This document shows, in pieces, positions 56,824-64,000 of a stretch of 64,000 bases of DNA. The stretch spans positions 9,133,001 through 9,197,000 of the forward strand of contig JBBMNZ010000028.1 in assembly GCA_037954325.1 (NCBI GenBank). Direction: 5' to 3'. A program made the translations under genes and the position numbers. How positions within the stretch are numbered: position 1 is the first letter of the stretch; each line of letters opens with the position of its first letter. This DNA is from Fistularia commersonii (taxonomy: Eukaryota; Chordata; Actinopteri; Syngnathiformes; Fistulariidae). The notes below the pieces were generated by a model that did no database searches, had not been told where the DNA came from, and worked only from the letters and a program-made list of their open reading frames with translations.

Positions 56824-59800
56824 TACACTGTCAGTCCACTGGATTATAACCTGCAGAGGTTTCGATCTGTTGTGTGTTTATACTGTGTGTGTAACGCAGT
56901 GAGAATTTGGATGTCAAACAGAACGCCTCTTATCCCCCCCATCCCCTGCCTCCACAGAAGGAATTCAGACTGGGAACACGGGACTCGGAGCCCATTTATA
57001 TTCATTACAGCGACAGAGTGTGCTCTCACTCCGTCTCGCCGTCGCGCACCTCAACGCGCCTCGCAGAGAAAAGTCTGATCGACCCCGAGACAGACTCCGC
57101 CCCATCCTGCGGGGAAAACGCTAAGCTAGGAGATGATTCACCCGGCCGCCAAAACGGGGACGCCGGCCTGAGAGCTGCTGCCGAGCCGGTCGAGATCAAG
57201 ACCGCCAACCTGCACGTAGCAACCACGGCAAAAGCTAACGCCGCGCCCCGAGCCCCAGATTGTGCACGGAACAGAAAAAAGAAAAGCGCTTGCTCTGTAA
57301 TGATAACTCCATCTGTGCGTTTTTTTTTCTGCGAATATAGAATAAATTTCCCCACATATGTCACCTCCATCTGCAAATCCTGCAACGTGAAGAGCTTACA
57401 ATGCATATTTCACAGGGGGGGGACACATGTCTGCTTGTTTGTTTTTGTTTTCCTTTTTTTTTTTTTTCCATCCGCGCCCTTGATTTTCTGAACAGACGGG
57501 CACGCACGTGTCCGTTACTCGCCACTTAACGCCACTCCTTTTTACCGCTGTGCACTGGGAAGTGCTTTTTCTTTACATGTTGTACTTGTTTCAAGTAAAG
57601 GTATAAATACTGACAAGCGTTTCCCCGCTGTTAGTCCCCCGCCATGTTCCATCGCTTTCTCCTGAAAAACCGGCATGACTGTTGCTACCTGGGACTCAAC
57701 GTTGGCTAAAGCTTGAAAAATAGAGAAAATAAAATAACAAACAAAACGAGCGCATATATGCTGTTCCTGTTGGTGTGTATTCTACTTGTGAAGCAGGCTG
57801 TTCGAGCTCATCGCTGGGATACCTTCACCACACAGTTGGACCGAGGACCGATCCGAAGGGTCACCTTGTGGGACAACAGGCGGCGAGCAGAGGAGCGAGC
57901 AGAGGAGCGAGCGAGACGCGAAGGAAAAACTGAAAAGGAGCCAGAAGGCTCGAGGGGGGGGACGGAGCGCCGCGGCCTTGAGCGGAGGCATGACGCACTT
58001 ACCAACGTAAAACGTGACGCTCACGTGCCCGCTTGCCTTTTCACAGCTTAGGGTCGACGCCGTGGTCTTGCAAGCCCCACCGCCCCCTCCGCCAACCCCC
58101 TCCCACCACCTCGGCTTGGATGAGATCGCAAAATAACCTCGCTCATTACAAGCGCTGATTATAGTAAACAGGTGCGGTAATAAAAACACGCACGGCGAGG
58201 ACGAAGAACACCGACTCGGAGAAGGTGACCGACACTCCCCCTTCTCGCCCCCCCCCGGATTGAAACAATTTATAAAGAGCCGGCCGCGATTCAAACCCCG
58301 ACACGAGAACCGGCCCGGAAGGCTCTTTACAAAATAAAAGCATAAAGCACAATCTCTCCGGTGCCACAATTTCATTCTCCCGCCGTGCCCGCCCCGCCCA
58401 AGTGCAAAGCAAGCCTTGCATTTCGCCACTAAATGTTAGCAGATAAAGGGTTCATCAGTGGCTTCAGTGAGCCGATAAGTAGGCGTCGTGCTAACCCGGA
58501 CCAAATGGACCTGCCCTTTATTCGGTATGTGCATCAAGGTGGACCGCAGAAGGGAAAATAACGTAATTCTGTTACGTTGCGCGCCGGTGACTGCGGGAAA
58601 ATTAAGTTACCCTGAGACGGGATTGACTCCGGAGAGATGAAAAGTGTGTCTGGGTTTCCAATTCATCAGGGTCGACGCTAATGGCGCGCTGTGCAACGGG
58701 CGCCGGGGGAACGTAATTAAGTCTCGCTGTTTTTTTATTTTTTTTTTTCAAAGGCGAGAAAATGAAGGGGGCTGCAAAGGGGGGGGGCGCGAGTCCGCCA
58801 GGAGCCATCGGCATCCTCAGAAGCTTCCAGCCGGGAGGAGCGGGGAGGAGGATGCTGCCCCCGCCACCTCCCATCGAGTGTGGAGATTCATCGCCTACGA
58901 CGTTAGGCCTTCACAATCCGCTCTCTTGCCTCCTGGGTAGCGGAAAGAAGCCCCTCTTCAGATCATTTTCACTTATTCAGAAAAATTCCAAGTTGTGTTT
59001 TACAAATTGGAGTCAAAAAACTCAGTTTGTTCATTTATTTCAGTGAAAACCCCAGCTCAGGAAAGTCAGGGTCAGCTTATTGATTATTACTTACTTGCTA
59101 TCCTCCTTTATCAATTCTTTATGTTCCCCCTTGGAAACTTCCTTCTGATTCTGTTTGATTGGCGCAGAAATTTGTGCTTTTCTTTTGAGAAGTCAGTTAC
59201 GTATCGGAAGACATGTGCAAACTGGGTTCAAGAAAATAACTTGCTGTAAAGCGGCGTCTGCCTACCTTGCACCGAGGGGCTGCTGATGGCCCCGGACGTT
59301 CAAAAAACAAAAAGAAAGAGGGTGAAATCAAGGATAAGAGAGCGCGGGGAAGGTGCGGGCGGCAGGGGGACACACCGGAGGGTGTCGGGTCCAGGGCCGC
59401 AGGAGGTGTGATGGATTGAGAGGCGCCGGCGGAGACAGAGGCCTCCCCTGAATCCCAGTGCGAAGCCGGAAAAAAAAAAAAAAAAACATCGCCCTGATGG
59501 TCTCCTCTCTCTCAGACATAAATTCCCTTTTGCACGCTTTTCATCACGCTAGGACCGCCGTGAAAAGGCGGGGAGACGTCCCGAGCGCCGCTTGCAGCTC
59601 GGAAACAATCCTGAGCAGAAAGCTGAACCGTGGAGCTCATCGATGAGTCAAGTTTAACGTTCGAATACAGCCACTTCCACCCGGCCGTGGAAAACAATTC
59701 ATTTGGCGGTGATGGGAACGAGGCGCACTGGCCGCTAGGGTTGGGATGTCGCAAAACAAGCTGCCCTCTCCCCGTAACAGCATGGTGGGGTGAATTAAGA

Positions 59801-59874
59801 CATGGCGGCTGCTCAGTTCCAACACCAAAACTGCGTTAATACAGCAGTATATAGGGCACGGTGCCGTTCATTTT
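56824..59874. other. Unique sequence, no confirmed gene
   Basis: This includes the longest frame that avoids long simple repeats (56907-57491 plus, 194 codons) and a 215-codon minus frame (57782-58429). Both lack recognised domains and are compositionally irregular; the plus frame ends in a T-run-encoded Phe tract. GC-rich segments lie at 57860-57990 and 58760-58870. A runs occur at 59469-59486. Confidence 0.4.
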
Positions 59875-59875
59875 A

Positions 59876-60706
59876 CAGTGAAACCTTGACTTAGGAGTGC
59901 TTCCACTTATGAGTTTTCGGAAAATACGAGCGGTCGCCCAGTCGATTTTTTTGCCTCGAGATACAAGCCGAGGTCCAAGCTACAAGCATGCAAGATGAGC
60001 GTTTCACACCTTTATGCTGTCCATAAAGGGGAGTTGAAAAACTGTCGGAAGCACCACCCACCACGAGCTAGCCCAGCAAAAATCGTGGGGGGAAAATATG
60101 AGTTGTGCGTGTTTTGAGCTTCATGAAGAGATGGAGAAGTTGTTTGTGAAATACCGTGGCCGAGAGCATCATCTCTGTGAAGGGTAGCAGACAGCGAGCA
60201 GGAACATCAATGGACTAAGCATCGGAAGAGTCATTCAAACCCAATCGGGGACGGTTTAATTATTTTAAAAAGAGGACTGCCATTCACTCTGTCGCTAAAT
60301 TAAGTTCAGCAATAAATTGTGACATAGTGTGCGAGTTCAATTTAGCAATACATTGTAGCATTAATTGTGTAGTGCGTAAGTTGAGTTAAGTGATGGAGCA
60401 CCAAAATTAAAATACTCCCAAAACCTCTCCACCGCCAAAATGTTAGTCCAATCTTCAAGGTAAATACACTTAATAATACCAGTTTATTTCTTTACATTTT
60501 CTTCTATTATGTGTTATCATTTTTTTTATACATTGTTATTTATAAAGAACATCTTCCTTATTTAAAATCACACAACAAAACTAGGGGCTGGAATAGATTC
60601 AAAGCATTTCATTTCATTTAATGAGGAAATTTAATTTGATATACAAGCAAATGGAGTTGCAAGCTCGGTCACAGAACCAATTAAACTCATAACTCAAGTA
60701 TTACTG
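59876..60706 (+). mobile_element. Mariner/pogo (Tigger-like) element with TA target duplication
   Basis: The left end CAGTGAAACCTTGACTTA is matched by an inverted right end whose minus strand starts CAGTAATACTTGAGTTATGA. TA flanks both sides (59874-59875 and 60707-60708). The end sequence, with 'cttatgag' and 'caagcatgcaag' type words, matches my recall of Tigger/mariner ends in vertebrates. At 831 bp it is an internally deleted copy with a broken coding remnant. Confidence 0.9.
60136..60300 (+). pseudogene. Pogo/Tigger transposase N-terminal remnant (CENP-B-type helix-turn-helix)
   Basis: One frame from about 60198 reads AGTSMD, a stop, then ASEESFKPNRGRFNYFKKRT and AIHSVAK. The pattern of Phe, Arg-Gly, Phe, Phe and Arg followed by IHS fits the second half of the CENP-B-type DNA-binding domain of pogo-superfamily transposases. 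Upstream, MEKLFVKYRGREHHL (from about 60132) may be the preceding helix. Stop codons and loss of the DDE domain mark it as non-functional. Confidence 0.75.
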
Positions 60707-60708
60707 TA

Positions 60709-62102
60709 CTCGTGTTTTTTAAACATTGTGATTAACCAGCTCAGATTTGGGTTTGTGAAAAGTGCTGTCCTCATTTTTTATTTTGGAAATGGTTACAATC
60801 GAACACCGGCCCAGTCTGACTCGAGCGGTCGGTAACGTCTCGAGCGGTCATCGGCAATAACGTGCTGATTTTCAAACAGCGGCAGCAGGTGGCGCCAAAA
60901 ACACCAGCAACCCTGAGAAGAACCGAACTAATCGGAAAGCGGTTGTTCTTGGATGCCTTCGACAAAACAAAATCTGAAGTGAAAAATTTCAACTTTTTTT
61001 TTTAAATCCCTGCATTCATCACTTGACGAAAAAAGCAATTACAGCGGCGACAGAAAAACCACGCCGGCCTGCTTCGGTTTCTGATCATCACAGGCGTCTG
61101 ATACTCAGACCTCTCAGAAAGCAAGAACAAACAGGTGAACGGAAGAAAGACGGGGCCTTTGTCTCTTTTTTTTTTTTTTTTTTTTCAATGGTTGTCCTTT
61201 GTGGTGACATTGTCATGTAACACATTTCCAGCTCAATTATCTGCATCCAGTGGATTTCAAACACATTTAGCGGGGGCCAGAGAGCTCGATAATTAGCCAG
61301 AGCCCCGGCTCATGAAGTTACCCGCGGACAGCATCCGTCCTCGGCTCTATCTTTATCCCCTCCGCCCGACTGATCTCCTCTTTTCTCACGGAGGGCGGAG
61401 GACGCGCTTCTGCTGGCGCCCTGATCGACTCCAACAAGTTTTTTAGCCGTTGCAGGATGCGAGCGGGGAAATTATATGGGTGCACCCAAAGCTGTCATCT
61501 CACATCTCATGCTAGGGAGCGACATGGTCTCATAAAATTCATATTTACTCAAATTTCCCAAGTTGCAATTCCAGCCTTTTTTTTTTTTTTTTTTGGTAAC
61601 CGTACAAATACTCTCAAATTTACGGATGGGATCACCTGCACCACTCTGTTTCAGTAACTCCATACCTACAATTCTGCACACTCAAATTAGCTTTAGAACA
61701 AATACCTCTAACAAAGCATAGATGTCGTCCCTTTCAAACATAGCACTGCTTTTATAATGAAAAATATAAATGACAGCGTGTAATACTATACGTCAAGTAG
61801 GACATAGTCACTTTATTATGGTAGGATCTTATTCGTGACAAAATTAGGAAAAACTAAATGTATTTTGCTCAATCCTGCAGGTCAATACATAATGTGAATT
61901 AAATCACAGCTAAAATTAATAATAGTATTATAGTTTGTAATATCTAAAAAGTAGTTAAAAGCTTAATTAGTTTCAGTGTATTTTATTTTGAAAGAGGTCT
62001 ATAAAAGTGGCAATGCATTATGGGAAATACTGTAACGGTAGACAGATGCTAACCTGTATCCTTCGCCTTCAGACACTTCAGAAAGCGACTGCTATACATA
62101 TA
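60709..62102. other. Unique non-coding sequence
   Basis: T runs lie at 61168-61186 and 61578-61594. The stretch is AT-rich from 61700. No gene was seen. Confidence 0.4.
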
Positions 62103-62344
62103 CAATGTTTATATATTAACGTAACATGACTGTGTGACTTTTAAGGGTGTATATGCGACATTAAATGCTGTTTTTAATCACATACATACAATGATTATAT
62201 ACTATAGTAACATGACTGTGACGTTTAAGGGCCTATATGTGATATTAAAGACTGCTTTTCTTCACATAAATACAATGATTATATACTAAAGTTACATGAA
62301 TGTGACTTCTAAGGGCCTATATGTGATGTTAAAGACTGTTTTTA
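62103..62344. repeat. Three-copy 84-86 bp tandem repeat
   Basis: Units begin CAATG at 62103, 62189 and 62273. Each contains TTATATA, 'taacatgactgtg', 'taagggcctatatg' and 'attaaagactg' words, and units two and three are the more similar pair. The third unit is truncated by about 12 bp. Confidence 0.9.
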
Positions 62345-63559
62345 TAACTTGTTTATCGATGCTGTTAGAGTTGCATCTCAGCTGTTAGCTTAGTTAATGA
62401 GGTGGTTAATTGGCATAACAGTAGCGCCATCCAGTGGTGTGCATTTGAGTGTTTATCTGTCTGTTACTTACTAATTATACATCTTGCTCGTTCATTACAT
62501 GACACTTCATTTTTAATGGGTGTAATGCTAATGTAAAATCATGAAAACGAAGTGATTTAGTTTTCTAGTTTAATTATTTTCTTTATTTTTCTCCTTGTGT
62601 CAATTTTACTTGTGATTTCATGTCGCATCATTATGTGATCACATCCGTCAACATTGCTATTTTAACAAACTGGATGTATCTTAGTGAGAACAGCTTATAC
62701 CGATCAGGGAAACAAACATTTTGCTGTAAATAAACTGTAAAATGTGCCTGTTTCTTTTGGGAGATCTCCAACCACTCTGTGTTTGTTCAGACATCTAACT
62801 TGCAAATTGACATTGAACAGAAACAATAAGAAACGCCGCTGTGACGCTGCATTAGCAGCATTAGCATTGCAAATGGGAGGATCAGAGGGTCAGCGACCAC
62901 ATCCCCGGGTCCTTTTCCATTTTAATTACAGTTTTAAATCACGTCTGCCGGCTCTGGTGCAGGTAGCCTGCCTTCGGAGAAAACTCTTGCTGACTTTCCC
63001 CGAACAATCCGCAATCACGCAGATAGCGACGGACTGTTTCATCCTCTCGCCATCGCCAGCGTCCGCCAGGCCTATTTTTCCTTTGCCGCTTTGTCCCGAA
63101 TCGCCGGGATTTTTGCCTCTGGTTTCGTTAAACTGGTTAGTTCGGCCGATCTACGCGGGCAGAACATGAAATGGGGCCGGTGAATCACAAACCGAAAGCT
63201 CACGTTCTCCTGTTCCGGCGAATGCCGAGTGTATGATACATTCCATAAAGGGAAATCACATATTCATGATCGGGGGATTTCATGAATTCCTTTCTCTCTA
63301 AATTAATGTTCCCTTCCTTCTCATTAACACGTTATGAAATGGGAAGTTAGCAGCTGTGAAGACGTTATTTTTCTGAGATGTCACCAGAAAAAGAGGGAGG
63401 GTCCAACTGTACCACGTATGGAGGTCAGGAAAAAGGCAATGGCAAATAAGTATGTTCACTGATGCACTAAAGTGCTTTTAATTTCGAAACATGGCCGAGA
63501 CTCTAACAATGGCCAAAACATATGACATACTGTATTCTACATTCATTTATGATTATCAG
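62345..63559. other. Unique non-coding sequence with TAAT-rich 3' part
   Basis: The portion 63180-63370 has 'cacatattcatgatcggggg', 'ctctaaattaatgttccc' and 'ctcattaacacgttatg', a candidate regulatory block. The 141-codon frame at 62744-63169 has no domain. Confidence 0.35.
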
Positions 63560-63775
63560 TAGAACCCTGCTCATGGGATCACGGGGTCGGGGGGGTGCCG
63601 GAGCCAATCGTAGAAGGGTCACCTGTCAATCATAGTGTCCACATCCACGTTCATTTAGTCTTCAGTGACCCTTCTGAATGTTTGGAACTTTGGGAAGAAA
63701 GACAGAGAACCTGGAGAGAACCCAGGTGGGGGAACATGAAGAGAACCCAGGCAGGAAGATGGTTTTTCCTTGTTT
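63560..63775 (-). repeat. Dispersed teleost repeat (copy 15)
   Basis: Minus orientation: 'gtgattgacaggtgac'-type words near 63617-63635, 'cactgaagactaaatgaacg' near 63650-63670 and a duplicated 'gagaacccaggcagg'-type segment at 63715-63755. Confidence 0.8.
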
Positions 63776-63884
63776 TTTCTGGAACGCAACATTTCACCCT
63801 GGAATTAATCCTTACAGTCAAGAGAGGATTGAATTGGTGCATTATGAGGAATAAATGAGAACAATTCTTACTGATCCTATAATC

Positions 63885-63945
63885 AGTGGCGGCTGGAGGA
63901 CGTATATATACATCCAGCCATCCATCATCTGCGGCTTATCCTGCA
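63885..63945 (-). repeat. Tail fragment of another dispersed repeat copy
   Basis: 'catccagccatccatcatct' and 'gcggcttatcctgcaccc' match the inverted tail (GGATGGATGG plus AGGATAAGC) of the family. The rest may lie beyond the window edge. Confidence 0.65.
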
Positions 63946-63947
63946 CC

Positions 63948-63985
63948 CTATACATACATACATACATACACGTATATATATGTAT
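63948..63985. repeat. (CATA)n/(TA)n microsatellite
   Basis: Six CATA units followed by TATATG units, reaching nearly to the window end. Confidence 0.9.
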
Positions 63986-64000
63986 ACATTAAAAATAATA

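Noticed and set aside
57782..58429. 215-codon minus-strand frame
   Set aside because: No recognised domain, irregular composition with poly-Gly and Ser-rich parts, and overlap by a plus-strand frame. Probably chance in GC-rich DNA.

Overview
This window looks like nuclear non-coding DNA from a ray-finned fish, most likely a percomorph-type teleost. The evidence is the very high density of (CA)n/(GT)n microsatellites, many copies of a dispersed teleost repeat (tRNA-like head, a core with the 'tccatgttctcc' and 'gtgattgacaggtgac' blocks, and a GGATGGAT-type tail), and cut-and-paste DNA transposon remnants of kinds common in fish genomes. There is no bacterial gene organisation. I found no convincing protein-coding gene, rRNA, tRNA, CRISPR array or operon. 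Nearly every open frame is a chance frame, or a product of CA/GT, GATA, trinucleotide or homopolymer arrays, or lies inside a repeat.

Layout. From 1 to 7 kb: mostly unique sequence with TAAT-rich blocks and several GT/CA arrays. From 7 to 8 kb: a dispersed-repeat copy, then a complete 275-bp Tc1/mariner-type MITE with a TA duplication. From 8 to 12 kb: microsatellites and homopolymer C tracts. From 12 to 13.4 kb: a long degenerate trinucleotide array split by an old DNA transposon with a pogo-like coding remnant. From 14 to 15.2 kb: a 75-bp GT array and a 221-bp CAGA/GATA array. From 17 to 24 kb: a cluster of dispersed-repeat copies and a broken Tc1-like transposase fragment. From 24 to 36 kb: largely unique sequence with CA/GT clusters near 31 kb and several AT-homeobox-motif-rich blocks. 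At 36.9 to 37.4 kb: a long imperfect inverted repeat. At 38.6 to 39.3 kb: a hAT element nested inside a dispersed-repeat copy. From 40 to 59 kb: mostly unique sequence, with C-run/CA compound arrays at 42 kb and a short minisatellite at 50.4 kb. At 59.9 to 60.7 kb: an 831-bp mariner/pogo-like element with a broken DNA-binding-domain remnant. At 62.1 to 62.3 kb: an 84-86 bp tandem repeat. At the end: a further dispersed-repeat copy and a CATA array.

Interpretation. The window fits a gene desert or a very large intron, possibly beside a developmental regulator, because blocks rich in TAATTA/CAATTA sites recur between the repeats. That last point is inference: conservation cannot be tested from one sequence. 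I did not find a new multi-gene system. The best-supported structures are the transposon insertions with target-site duplications, two of them nested, and the inverted-repeat element at 37 kb.
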